Positions 31,690 through 42,989 of a stretch of 64,000 nucleotides of DNA are shown one piece after another. Location: the NCBI GenBank assembly GCA_963580455.1, contig OY756972.1, positions 16,073,001-16,137,000 of the forward strand, read 5' to 3'. Numbering within the stretch: position 1 is the stretch's first letter; every line of letters begins with the position of its first letter. A program made the position numbers and the translations under genes. The notes beneath the pieces are model-generated. The model did no database searches and was not told where the DNA came from. It worked only from the letters and a program-made list of their open reading frames with translations. This stretch comes from Euonymus europaeus (taxonomy: Eukaryota; Streptophyta; Magnoliopsida; Celastrales; Celastraceae).

Positions 31690-32940
31690 GATGGTTGCAT
31701 GAAGATGACAAACATCCAACAAATGCTGATATTGATGGAATCATTTCTGCAGAGATGCCATCAAATGAGACAGAGAAAGATCTATACAATGTTGTTTCTA
31801 AATTCATGATTCATGGACCTTGTGGTATCTCTAACCCAAAAGCTCCTTGCATAAAAAACAATTGATGTATGAGTATTTCCCAAAAAAGAACTACTCTGAA
31901 ACTTCAGTTGGAGAAGATGGTTGTCCAGTTTATAGGCGTTGCGACGATGGAAAATTTGTTTCAAAGACTGGGGTTGATTTGAATAACAGATATGTTATGC
32001 CATATAATAAGGGGTTATTGTTGAAATACTAAGCTCACATCAATGTAGAATGGTGCAATCATTCAAGATCAATTAAATATTTATTTAAATATGTTAACAA
32101 GGATCCTGATAGAACAAGAGCAATTTTGAAAGAAAGCATCCATAAAGAAGGTTTCCCAGAGAATGATGAAATCAGGACGTATGTTGACTGTAGGTATTTG
32201 GCCGCTTATGAATCATGCTGGAGAATATATGAATATCACATCCAATATAAATTCCCTATAGTCGAGAGATTGACAATACATATGCCTCTAATGAACAACA
32301 TACTATTTCCAGGAGATAAAGAAGTAGTGGCCATTTGCAACAGCCGGGAATAGAGAAAACAATGCTCACTGAATGGATGTTTATGAATAAAAACTCTACT
32401 AATGCACAAAGACATACATATGCAGAATTCCAAGCATTTTATCGATGGGACAATGTTGACAAAATTTGGTTTTTAAGGAAGCGAGGCCAGTGCCTATGTC
32501 GCATCTCATATGTTCACCCTATCAGTTGGGGACTACTACAATTTACGAATGTTGTTATCACATGTTCGAGGTGCGAAGAATTATACAGAAATCAAAACAC
32601 TTCATGAAATTGTTTACAACACATTCAAGGAAGCTTGCAATGCTATGGGGTTAATAGGTGATGATCGAGAATGACACCAAGTTATAAATGAAACTTCACA
32701 ATGGGGAACATCTCATGAATTCAGAAACCTCTTCGTCACTTCACTATTATTCTGAAAAGTAGCAGACGTGAATATGCTATTTGCACCACAAACTTTATTT
32801 TGTCACCAACTGAAATAGAAAGCCAGGTACTCTTGGAGATTGAAAAAATATTAGAGCAAAATGGCTCAACACTTGATCTAAATATCAATTTGCATTTTGC
32901 AGATGTATCATTTAACAAAATCTAAGGACCCTGAATAAAT
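31690..32940 (+). pseudogene. Helitron Rep/helicase N-terminal region (decayed)
   Basis: Broken plus-strand frames read, in order: WLHEDDKHPTNADIDGIISA, CPVYRRCDDGKFVSKTGVDL, NRYVMPYNKGLLLKY, HINVEWCNHSRSIKYLFKYV with NKDPDR, DEIRTYVDCRYLAAYESCWR, RMLLSHVRGAKNYTEIKTLH and TFKEACNAMGLIGDD. This is the Helitron-like N-terminal (HUH Rep) region of plant Helitrons. The two tyrosines of the YLFKY motif remain, but the upstream His-hydrophobic-His motif is destroyed. At least five stops or frameshifts are present. The helicase domain proper is not found downstream; after a 0.4 kb gap the sequence meets a copia element. Confidence 0.85.
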
Positions 32941-33366
32941 GAACAAACCAATTTATAAATGCCCACTTCTCCATTTATATACAAACTATCACACATGTCC
33001 TTTCACCTTTATTTAATAACCATTTAAACTGCAACAGAGAATAGATGAAGAGCAACTATAAAAAGCCAATTCAATAAACAAACACATTCTATATATATTT
33101 TTTATAGCCCAAATATAGTAGGATCAAGCAAAAACAATATTTAAAGTAGTCAATAACATAATTCAACTACCAAAATAACTTTGCAATTGAACCACATGTT
33201 GGACATGTTAGATTGCCCCAGCAGGCAACAAAACTTACAAAACCATCGGTGAAGTACAGGAAAAAGAAAAACAAACTACATTAAAAGCTAAAACCATGTA
33301 GGTCAACAAAAATTTAGCTAGGAAATTTTGTTGTTGTAACAATATGATTCAACCAAGCTTTAATCC
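32941..33366. other. region between Helitron relic and copia array
   Basis: The part near 33300-33366 resembles, for about 30 bp, the sequence that follows the PBS of the copia element at 40.0 kb (minus strand GATTAAAGCTTGGTTGAATC). The rest is unassigned. Confidence 0.4.
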
Positions 33367-33377
33367 CTCCGATACCA
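33367..33377 (-). other. second primer-binding-site relic after the downstream LTR
   Basis: The minus strand reads TGGTATCGGAG directly after the LTR end AACA, one base different from the initiator-Met tRNA complement TGGTATCAGAG. A normal 3' LTR is not followed by a PBS. Confidence 0.8.
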
Positions 33378-33621
33378 TGTTACAAATAGCACAGTAAGCT
33401 TCAATATCTTTCCTATTATTTCTAATATACAGTGAGTACAATATATATTAGTCTAAACTTCCTACAAACCAGGAAGTGGTAAAGGCTTTCTATAAATCAG
33501 GACAACTACACGTCTATTCTAATAAATCAATACAACTACATGTCTATTCTATCTATAATTAATTGTTCACCTATAATTACTCCTATCATTCACGATACAG
33601 CTCATGCCAACAATGCCAACA
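33378..33621 (-). repeat. copia 1 downstream LTR
   Basis: About 244 bp, closely similar to the LTR at 40065-40318 throughout. On the minus strand it begins TGTTGGCAT and ends TTTGTAACA. TGTTGGCAT occurs twice at its start. Confidence 0.9.
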
Positions 33622-33630
33622 CTCCCCCTC
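33622..33630 (-). other. polypurine tract of copia 1
   Basis: The minus strand reads GAGGGGGAG immediately before the LTR start TGTTGGCA, the usual copia plus-strand primer. Confidence 0.85.
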
Positions 33631-33640
33631 AAGATGGTGC

Positions 33641-33658
<18 letters not shown>

Positions 33659-33672
<14 letters not shown>

Positions 33673-34579
33673 TTCGGTTCTTGCGCGGGATCTTGCACAT
33701 CTCACTGTCATACGGGATCCGCGCTCACCGTGGAATCAATCCGATAGTGATACATAATTTTTTTTAAACATTTTATAAGTTAAAAATATGAAACAATATT
33801 CCATAGAGAAAAATCGCGATTTGTGTTCGTGAGCCACTCGAGAAAAAACACCTTCGTGAGCCTTGAATCTCTGATTTTGGTGTCTCCGGTCGTCTCCTCC
33901 GCTCCTCCGATTTGGGTGTCTCCAGCTTCAGCTCTGATCGTCTCCTTCGATTGAAATTAGCTTACCATGACAGAATTAGTTGTCATGCAATTTCTAAATA
34001 AGTGTCCTTTCATTGTAGATATACCTGCACAAATAAGCCCCTAGAATCTATCATATGTAAATTCAAGATTTAAGAGCACGATTCAATCAAGAGAAATCAT
34101 AAAAGAAGAGAACCAACAATCTCAACAGAAGAGAACCAGCAATCTCCACGCAACCTCATCTCTTGAAAATTACTAGCAAATCGGTTAAACCCATTTAGAG
34201 CTAGGGTCGGGCTTCAAAGAACTAGATGAAACACAACCAAAATCATGAGATAGAAGACGGAGATTGAAAATAAAGAACTCACCAGATTGAAGACTCACTA
34301 ACGAGATTGAATACAAAAACTGCAGATGAAGAATGGAGAGGCTGGCTAGAGAAGATGATCGATGAGTGAGAATGGAGAAGACGATCGGAGAGTCAAAATG
34401 GAGAAGATGATCGGGTCTGGAGCGATGGAACTCAACCTCACGAACATATCTGGGAAAGAATTATATTTTTATTCAAAAAATAAATAAATCAGCGATCACC
34501 GTCAAATTGATCTGACGGTGAGAGCGGGATCCCGCACGACAATTATTCAAGCGGGATCCCGCATATGATCAGTCCCTTA
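33659..34579. mobile_element. TIR element inserted in copia 1 within TA-rich sequence
   Basis: The left side contains GGGATCCGCGCTCACCGTGG; the complement of the right side reads GGGATCCCGCTCTCACCGTC. Both arms then give a GTGAT box and an A/T tract. Further out both have a GCGGGATC motif. Both ends abut (TA)n runs (33642-33659 and 34578-34593). There is no transposase. GA-rich blocks such as GAATGGAGAAGACGATCG lie inside. Confidence 0.7.
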
Positions 34580-34592
34580 TATATATATATAT

Positions 34593-35877
34593 CATGGATA
34601 AATTGTCTAATGAACTGCAAAAGTTCCTACTTGAGATTGTTTTAGTAAGCATGCCAACAAGTTGATCTTTTGATTGAACAAATGGAAACCGAATAATTTT
34701 CTTATTCAGCTTATCCTTGATAAAATGTCTATCAAATCTGATGTGCTTGGTCCAATCATGTTTCACCGGATTATGAGAGATTGCAATCGCCACTTTATTT
34801 CACAAAACAAATTTATCTTAGTACGTGGAGGAAAACCAATTTCTATGAGCAGCCGTTTGATCCACAAGAGCTCACACAACCCTTTAGCTATCCCTCTGAA
34901 TTCTACTTTGCACTAGATAATGCCACCACATTTTGTTTTTTACTTCTCCAAGTGACTAAATTTCCACCCACAAATATGAAGTACCCTGAAGTGGACTTCC
35001 TATCCATTATATTTCCAACCTAATCCATGTCTGTGTAGCCATCAACATTGAGATGACTATGTTTAGAGAACATGAGTCCTTTACCTGGGGATGATTTCAA
35101 ATACCAAATGATATGTAATGCAGCAACCATGTGTTCTTCACTCGGATTATGCATAAATTGGCTCACTATACTCACTGCATAAGCAATATCCGGACGAGTG
35201 TGATATAAATATACTAGTTTACCAACTAACCTCTGACATCGTTCTTTATCAATTGGAACTTGATCTGAATATTCAACAAATTTTTGATTTTGAACAATTG
35301 GAATATTAGATGGTTTACAATCAATCATACCAACTTTCGCAAGAGAGTCTAACACATATTTCCTTTTAGAGAGAAATATACCATGCTTCGATTTGGAGAC
35401 TTCTATTCCCAGAAATTATTTCAATCCCCCTAGATTCTTCATTTCAAATTCGGCAGCCAACCTCTCCTGGAGTTTGGAAATTTCCTCAACATCATTCCCA
35501 GTAATAATCATATCATCCATATAGATGATTAATGTAGTGACCCTCCCTTGTCGATGTTTTAAAAAAAGAGTATGATCTCAGTTACTCTGTCGATAGCCAT
35601 ATTTCTTCATTGCTAAACTAAACCATCCAAACCATGCACATGGTGACTATTTTAGTCCATATAATGCCTGCTGCAATTCACACACAACTTTCACATCTGA
35701 TGATGCCACATACCCGGGTGGAATGTCCATATACACTTCATCCCTTAAATACCTATATAAGAATGTATTCTTCACGTCAAAATGGTGTAGTGGGCAATCA
35801 AAAGTTGTTGCTAGAGATAATAACACCCTCACGGTATTTAACTTTGCAACAGGAGAGAATGTTTCTTGAGAGTCTAT
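34593..35877 (-). pseudogene. copia 1 reverse transcriptase and RNase H
   Basis: The minus strand reads SPVAKLNTVRVLLSLATTFD, HHFDVKNTFLYRYLRDEVYM and ELQQALYGLK. The polymerase box IYMDD follows in TLIIYMDDMIITGND (about 35500-35545), then the RNase H part VGKLVYLYHTRPDIAYAVS and TSGYFIFVGGNLVTWRSKKQ. Stops and frameshifts interrupt it (for example at about 35420 and 35025). The N-terminal RT segment lies on the far side of the solo LTR at 37040. The enzyme would copy element RNA into DNA; this copy is dead. Confidence 0.9.
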
Positions 35878-35882
35878 ACCAT

Positions 35883-37039
35883 TGGTCGATATAAAATATC
35901 GGAAGTAAACCTGCAATACTAAATACTGACGGGTCTTACCTAATGGCAAGTGTACATGTCGAGGGATAGTATAAAAGAGAGCGGGGTCGAATCCACAGAG
36001 GCCGTATCAATCACCAAACAAACAAGATAGCAATAATAATGCAAAAAATTCAGATTGCAATAAACAAGTAAAATATGCTAAAATTGGATAAATAAAGATG
36101 AAGGAGATCTAGCTTGGGTTGGTGTTGTTCTTCTAATCTCACTAAGTACCACAATTTCAATACGCAATCACACAATTTAAAGACTTAACGTTGTCAATCA
36201 GAAGACCTTGGTCGGGCTCTCCTAACTAGACTTTCCTAAACAATGACTCTGGCTTTGGTCCAGCCCAAAATCTTTTCTTATTAGAGGAGTCTTGGTTGGC
36301 GTACCCTAAGAATTTCCTAAGACAAGCATATGAACGAGAAAGTCGACAATTGCACAACCTTAAGCGTTAGTGTACCACCTAATCAATTGTATTCACAATT
36401 CCCAAATTTGGATCCTATGCAGATTCTTGTTACTTTGTCAAACACCGGGTATGGGTTAGCTGAATGTGCGTAACTAAACATTTCTAATATTATGATGGTG
36501 ATCAAGCATGCATAATAATAAGAAATCAACAATAAACTCAGAGAATCAATGAATTAAATCTAGTGTAATCATCCATGAAATTGGTCAACAAAGTTCAACT
36601 AGAAGAAACTAACCAAATCCCAAACTAAATATAGAGTTAGTTACACATAGTCAAAATTGAATCACAAAATAAAACTAGAATTTCAATTGGGGAAGAAAGA
36701 GATGCTCAAAAGTGTTGAAATCCTCTTTCTGGTGTCTCCTTTCTCTGGTTCTGAAGTGCAGCAGAGTCCAAAAGTCACTTTTGGGTTGAGTTTGTTCTAT
36801 TCTTAAAACCCTAGATGCCACATCAGCAAAGTAAATTACGTCATTGCCCCGCTAAAATCCGCGGCTGCAAACAGGTCGCACTTAGGCTGCAGTTTTTGCC
36901 TAGAAAATTCTTAATTCCTTCTTTTGCATTCATCTTTCACCTGTTCCATAAAACACCATTTAAGTAGTAATTTGATCTTGAAAACATTCAAATTGAGACT
37001 TTTAAAGATTGAAAATATAGTTGCATTTTGCGCCTAACA
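35883..37039 (-). mobile_element. solo LTR (unknown family, 1157 bp) in copia 1
   Basis: On the minus strand it begins TGTTAGGCGCAAAATGC and ends TATCGACCA, flanked by exact ACCAT (plus strand) at 35878-35882 and 37040-37044. Removing it restores the copia RT phrase YTQTYGIDSQETFSP, which proves insertion. It shares the GCAAGTGTAC and TCGAATCCACAGAG blocks with the element at 29909. Confidence 0.9.
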
Positions 37040-37044
37040 ACCAT

Positions 37045-38420
37045 ATGTCTGTGTATAGCCTTTAGCCACCAATCTTGCCTTATATCTCTCTATAGAATCA
37101 TCTGCTTTGTATTTAATAGAATATCGTGACCCCTTCCATGTATATAAACATGATTTGCAATAGGATATCATGACCTCTTCCCTTTAATATCTGGCGAGTA
37201 CCATAATGGAGGCTTCACCCTAGTAGACCTGAAAGGGAGATGATATCCACCAGTTGTATCCAAATCATGGTTAGGAGATGAGTCTGTACCACTTACCTCA
37301 TAGATATTCTCAAGAAGATCATTGTCGAGAGCACCTAGATGGGGGGTTATTGTTGACTTTTCTTCAATCTCTTGATGTTCGGCCATTATAGAGTTCTTGG
37401 CCAGCTGTGTTCCAGTAGATATGCCACCCATTCTTCATATGGAGCCACATGCACATTAGTCATTATTGTCTCATTGGCTAACAATCTCTTATTTTCTTAG
37501 TCCCAGGTTCATCCACTCACGGAATATTATTCCATCCAGAAATAGAAGTCCACCATTTCGGATCTTCATCTAGTATCTCTCTCTGAGGATCAGAAGTGAG
37601 TACCGATGGAGAGTAATAGATTTATGACTCAAGGAAAGTCACGTCCATGGTAATATATGTGCGTTTGGTGATCAGATTATAGTAGCGATAACCTTTGCTA
37701 TGCTTAGCATATCCCAAAAAATGCAAGAAACTGCACAGGGATCGAGCTTAGTCCGTTGATTCTTACGGAGATGCACTAAAGCAACACAACCAAAAATGCG
37801 GGGAAGTAGGAGCAAATAGGTGGATAAATAGGTGTGTTTGGATAAGGCTTGTAGTGGGGTTATGGAATTCAATACCTTTGATGGGAAACAATTTAGTAAG
37901 TACATACTGGTACTAATTGCATCATCCCAATGATGACCAGACATGTTGGCACCAAACAGCAAGGCACGGGCTGTCTCTAAAATATGATGGTTATTTTGTT
38001 CTGCCATACCATTCTGTTGGGGATTTTGAGGACACATTTCATAGAGAAGTCCATGATGATGAAAATATACCATTAACAAACTCGCCTCCATTATCAGATC
38101 GAAGAATTTTGATGGATGCTGAGAATTGAGTATTAATCACAACATGAAATGCACAAAATGAAGAGAATACATCATTTTTATTCTTTAGTAAATATAGCCA
38201 AGTCTTCCATGTGCAATCATCAACAAATAACACAAAATACCGAAAAACCTGAAGTAGTTGGATGCGGAGAAGGTCCCCAAACATTGAAATGAATCAACAA
38301 AAAAGGAACCTCGCTTCTACTTGAAGTAACATGATACAAGACACGATGACTTTTTGCCAAAATACAAGTATCACACTTAAATTTTGAGTAGTCCATACTT
38401 AAAAACAACTTGGGAAACAA
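37045..38420 (-). pseudogene. copia 1 integrase and start of RT
   Basis: Order on the minus strand: CDTCILAKSHR of the HHCC zinc finger, then the catalytic core with LFVDDCTW, ILRSDNGGEF and PQQNGMAEQNNHHILE carrying the D, D and E. LRKNQRTKLDPCAVSCIFW follows, a linker (37168-37431), and the first RT residues IERYKARLVAKGYTQTYG at 37040-37100. All three acidic residues remain, but frameshifts at about 38280, 38090 and 37670 separate the parts. Confidence 0.88.
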
Positions 38421-39028
38421 GTGCTACATATAACTAAAAGAAGGATGCCCCAAACGACAATTTCATTGCCAAATCTGAGTCTCCTTATTGTTGAGGCCTT
38501 GATGAATAGTATTAGCTCAGCTTGAACTGAAGTCCTCCATGTAATATAATCCATCCATCTTAGTACCACGCCCAATGATCTCCTTGGTTTGAATATCTTG
38601 AAAGAGGCAAAAAGTAGGATAGATGAGTGTCACACAATTTAGTTCTTCTATAGCTTGACTCGCAGATAACAATTTGTTTATAAGACAATGTTAAAGACTG
38701 GGAGAGGGCTACAATTTCTACTCCAGTAACCGGATATGAATGACCATTAGCATTGGCAATGCCGGCTACATCGTGGTGTAGTAGTTGTAACAAAATCATT
38801 AACACAATTAACACAAATTGTCATATGATCCGTTGTCCCGGAATCAATTATTCATTCACCATAATTACCCATATTGAAAATATTAAAAACAAAACCATTG
38901 TTACCTTGGTCACTTATTTCTGTGTTAGACTCAACCTGGGGAACCAAAGATAGTTGAGAAGTTGCCAAGGCTGCCTATCCCGAGCCACCAGGACCTCCAT
39001 TGCGTGATTTTCTCTTTTTTAGATCATG
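38421..39028 (-). pseudogene. copia 1 protease to integrase spacer (decayed)
   Basis: Between the gag zinc knuckle and the integrase finger. The aspartic protease region should lie near 38820-38880; short frames there are broken and I could not verify the active-site triad. Confidence 0.45.
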
Positions 39029-40008
39029 TCACCAATCAAGATACCCATGCAATTGGAAATAATTATCATGTGAATGTTCCAAATTTCCACAATGAGAGCA
39101 CCCGCCACCGCTGCCATCGGTGGAACTCTTAGATTGTGTGACAGAGTTAGGTTTTCCACTTCCAATAGATGAAGCTCCAGATTTAAGTTCTTGGAGATTA
39201 GGAGAACGGCTGTGGCCTTTGACACCATAGGAAGTCATGACAGCAGCCTGCGATATCTCAGGATGGGTTTACATAATTGTTTGTTGAACATCTTTTTAGC
39301 GAACCTTAGCATACGCTGTTCAATTGTAGGAAAAGGCTTGGTTTGAAGTACATCACTCCAAACCTTGTCAAGTCTATCATCCAAACTGTCAAGAAAAGTA
39401 TACACTCTATCTTCCGACACAAGTGTATTATATTACTCAATATCAACAACACATACCATTGGATTTGGTCTTCAAAAATCTATCTACCGCTAGATCCCTT
39501 GAAGACCACTATAATATGATTCGATAGGACCACCTTCTTGCTTCAGCTGAGTCACACGCCGTTTCAAATCATAGACCTATGATGTATCAGTGCCATCAAA
39601 GTAAGTTATATCAATAGAATCCCATACCTGTTTGGCGATTGGAAACTTGATAAAATAGCTTATCAAGGATGGATCCAATGAGTTGATAAGCCATCCCTTA
39701 ATAACTGCATTTTCGGTCCAGCATTTTCGAAAGGTGGGAGAATCTGGTTCAGGTGAAGGAAGGCCTCCATCAATGTACCCAAGTTTGTCTTTGCTAGAGA
39801 TATACATCTCGACAACTTGGGACCATAAGGCATAATTAGTGCCATCAAGTTTAGATTCAATTTGTGTACTTGGTCCCCCATTTGATGGTCTGTGTGTTTG
39901 AGTCTGGTTGAGTGGTTGAGTAATCCGTGTAAGATTCTTCTAGACAGCAGCAGTAGAGACACCTTCATTTTAACTAACTGCAACTAAGTCACTTTGTCCG
40001 TTAGCCAT
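39029..40008 (-). pseudogene. copia 1 gag
   Basis: It starts MANGQSDL at 40008. The conserved gag core reads KLDGTNYALWSQVVEMYISS, then CWTENAVIKGWLINSLDPSL and VWDSIDITYFDGTDTS. SEDRVYTFLDSLDDRLDKVW follows and the zinc-knuckle-like segment CSHCGNLEHSHDNYFQLHGY. Gag forms the virus-like particle and binds element RNA. It has several stops (for example at 39973 and 39574) but its layout is intact. Confidence 0.85.
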
Positions 40009-40053
40009 GGAAGATGGGTTGAATTGTGCTATGATTTAACCATGCTTGAATCC

Positions 40054-40064
40054 CTCTGATACCA
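40054..40064 (-). other. primer-binding site of copia 1
   Basis: The minus strand reads TGGTATCAGAG directly after the LTR end TTAACA. It is complementary to the 3' end of initiator-Met tRNA, the usual copia primer. Confidence 0.9.
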
Positions 40065-40318
40065 TGTTAAAAATAGCATAGTAGGTTTCAATATCTTTTC
40101 TATTATTTTCAATATACAATGAGTACCAATATATATTAGTCTAGACTTCCTACAAATCTGGAAATGGAAAAGACTTCCTATAAATCAGGACAGCAACACG
40201 TGTATTCTAATAAATCAATATAGCTACATGTCTATTCTATCTATAATTAATTGTTCACCTATAATTATGATAGGACCTATAATTACTCCTATCATACACG
40301 GTATATCTCATGCCAACA
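40065..40318 (-). repeat. copia 1 upstream LTR
   Basis: 254 bp, TGTTGGCATGAG...TTTTTAACA on the minus strand. It carries a short internal duplication of ACCTATAATTA relative to the other LTR. Confidence 0.9.
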
Positions 40319-40439
40319 AATACCTCTTAGCAAATGAGAAAGTTTCACTGTCAAACAAATTAAAAGGCATTTTGTGTGTTGAGAACTACAATAAAAAAAC
40401 ATATGAAGCCAATAAATACTATAAAAAACCATATTAACA

Positions 40440-40960
40440 TTCAATTAGATAACATACCTTGCGCTTCTTGGGCAAAGGTAGATAAAAGCTAGAATTATCA
40501 CTTGAATCGGCACCAGAAGATGATATATTAAGTTCATCAATTTCAACATCACTCAAAGGAACCCGCTCATCTTCAACCTCTTATGATGAACTATCTTGTT
40601 AATGGTAGGACATATAACAAACATGTTCACAAACCCTTGAACAAACCCAATAATTGCCATCTTCATAAAGTCATCCTCTCCTCTTATTTCAAATACATCA
40701 TTCGGGAATAGCCTACAATAACTCTGATATTTGAGACACTTTGCTTGAATCAATATCCAAGCAAACTTTCAGATATGATATAAAAATATCCTTCCACCAT
40801 GAACACAAATCGATGTCAAACAAACTATTGATGATACCACCAACACACTTACCAGATTCAACGACCAAACAACCTCAATTATATGTATGGATGTTGAACC
40901 TTCCCGGGATAGGCATTTTACAAAGAAAAAAACAAAAAATTGACATAAACACAGGATGAC
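40440..40960 (-). pseudogene. unidentified decayed coding fragment
   Basis: The minus strand gives KMPIPGRFNIHTYN, then GEDDFMKMAIIGFVQGFVNM and an acidic tail EVEDERVPLSDVEIDELNIS with SGADSDNSS before a basic PLPKKRK. Several stops interrupt it. The layout is reminiscent of plant B3-type DNA-binding proteins with acidic linkers, but I cannot confirm a domain. Confidence 0.3.
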
Positions 40961-41304
40961 ATCTGGAAGGAAGAAAACAAATGAATTACAAATTTATACA
41001 CATTCATTTTGAAGAAGATAAACAACTGGAACAAACTTAGATGGTGCATAGAGAGAACAAAGTTTAACACTTCAAACGACGTGTTTTACAAAAGTTTTCT
41101 TCACAACAATTTATAGGATGACGTAAGATTTAGTTTTCCAAAAACAAACTTTTGACTAAATACTTAACACTTAAGGTAAGAAAACCTAGACAAAAAGGAA
41201 ACACTAATAAAAACAAACAATGACATAAAGTGAACATTATCGTACAATTATGAAAATAGTAACACAATAGACAAAATAACCATTAATAAAAGCAGGTAAC
41301 CCAA

Positions 41305-41905
41305 CTGTAGTCACAAAAGTCATACTCACATGGATATCTCTAAAGCATATACATCTACCATGTATCACTTCCACAATTTATGCAAACTCCTTTACACGTA
41401 CAACAACCCCATTTGCTAGAAGAGAAAAAAAAACACAGAGCATAAGATAATATCAAATGTATTACTAAACCAGCACACACACCATACACATCACCAAAAT
41501 AGATGTCGCTGTATGACTTCAAGAGGTAAAAAATTTACACCAAAACAACAATAAAAACAAAAATACTTGGTTTAAAATGACAAAAATATACATAAAAAGG
41601 TATTAAGTACGGGAAAAAAATGATAGCATCATAGACTCAAAAGAAGTGATACAAAACAAGACAAGCCATAGTAACCATAAAGGAACAATATATAACCATG
41701 GGTCACAAAAATCCTACTCACATGGATATCAAAAAAGCATATGCACCTACCGTATAGTACTTCCAACCTTTATGCAAAATCCACTGCATGTACAACACCC
41801 TATGCTTTAAAAGAAAACTAGACACCATAAGATAATACCAAATGTATTACTAAACAAGCACACAACCTATACATATCACAATAAAAAACTGGCACTACAT
41901 GACTT
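41305..41905. repeat. imperfect tandem duplication, unit about 390 bp
   Basis: CATACTCACATGGATATC near 41320 recurs as CCTACTCACATGGATATC near 41713. Both are followed by similar AAAGCATAT.CA.CTACC, CATAAGATAATA.CAAATGT and ATTACTAAAC.AGCACAC segments. The sequence is A-rich and non-coding. Confidence 0.75.
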
Positions 41906-42985
41906 GGACAAGAAATTTGTTTTACATCAAATCAACCATCAAAAATTAATTACTCACCCAAAAATGACAAAAATAAAGGAAGAAGAGCAACCCATTCTCT
42001 ATGGAAAAGAAGTTCCACCGTCATACACAATAGAAGTGTTACTTCACAAAGAAAGTCTCAATAACCAAAAAGGAAAACACCTATATTTATAAAGGCATGG
42101 CGTTGAAAGCAAAATATGGTCCACAATGAGAAACAAAGAATGAACAATAAACAAAGAAAAAAAAATACTAAACAAGGGCCTCTACAATTTAAAAAACATG
42201 ATTCAACGTTTAAAATCATAAAATCTCCTATGTGAAGTAATCTTCATGAAAAGGAACTATTGCAAAAAAAAAAAAAAAAGAAACCACCAAATCAAAAAAC
42301 AAAATACACACAAGTCAAAAAGAAGGACAAGGACATTAGCTAAAAAAATATGTGACAAACCAGAAGATAAAACCAAATCAATTGAGAAACATAAATATTT
42401 AATGCAAAACCCAAAAAACACGTGTCACCAAAATACTTCATCACAAATCTTCCCAAATAATTTTCAAATCACATACAAGATAAAAAAAAAGACCCATAAA
42501 ATGTCATTTCCCATTCCAAAAACACATCTCCGAAAAAAAACTATCAACTCCGCAAGACTGATTGACCTAGGAAACTTTAAAAAAATCAGTGCTTTCTAAC
42601 ATCCACGAACTTCAGTCGACAATATTGGTATGTCAATTTCTTAAATAAAGAATAATGTACTTCATGTTTAATCTTTTTCTATAAACCAACTTCTTTCACA
42701 GTTCTAACAAATTTTCTACGACAACTATAACAAAATTTGCAGACAACACCGCAATTGGAACTCCAAGTTGGACAACGACAATGCCAAATTACATGCAGAT
42801 TGACCAGATTATGGAACTCAACAAATCCTAATATGCACGACTGGCTCATGAGTGTCAAATTCATGCTCATAGATGACAAAGTAAACAAATATACAATCAT
42901 AAGATTTCTTACCTGTTTATATTCAATGAACAAAAACAAAAAAACTCACTTTGATTTTGATGATTTTATCATATTATACTATTTG
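41906..42985. other. A-rich region without a recognised gene
   Basis: The plus-strand Lys-rich frame (42246-42599) is low-complexity translation. A minus-strand frame around 42700-42930 contains a Cys-rich IWHCRCPTWSSNCGVVCKFC stretch that I could not assign. Confidence 0.35.
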
Positions 42986-42989
42986 ATTA

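Larger units (their letters stand above)
33378..40318 (-). mobile_element. Ty1/copia retrotransposon 1 (decayed, with insertions)
   Basis: LTR, PBS, gag, integrase, reverse transcriptase/RNase H, PPT and LTR occur in the copia order on the minus strand. Two later insertions are a TIR element (33659-34579) and a solo LTR (35883-37039). The outer flanks do not form a target duplication, because the lower LTR continues into another PBS. Confidence 0.9.

Noticed and set aside
42246..42599. 117-codon Lys-rich plus-strand frame
   Set aside because: Translation of A-rich low-complexity DNA.
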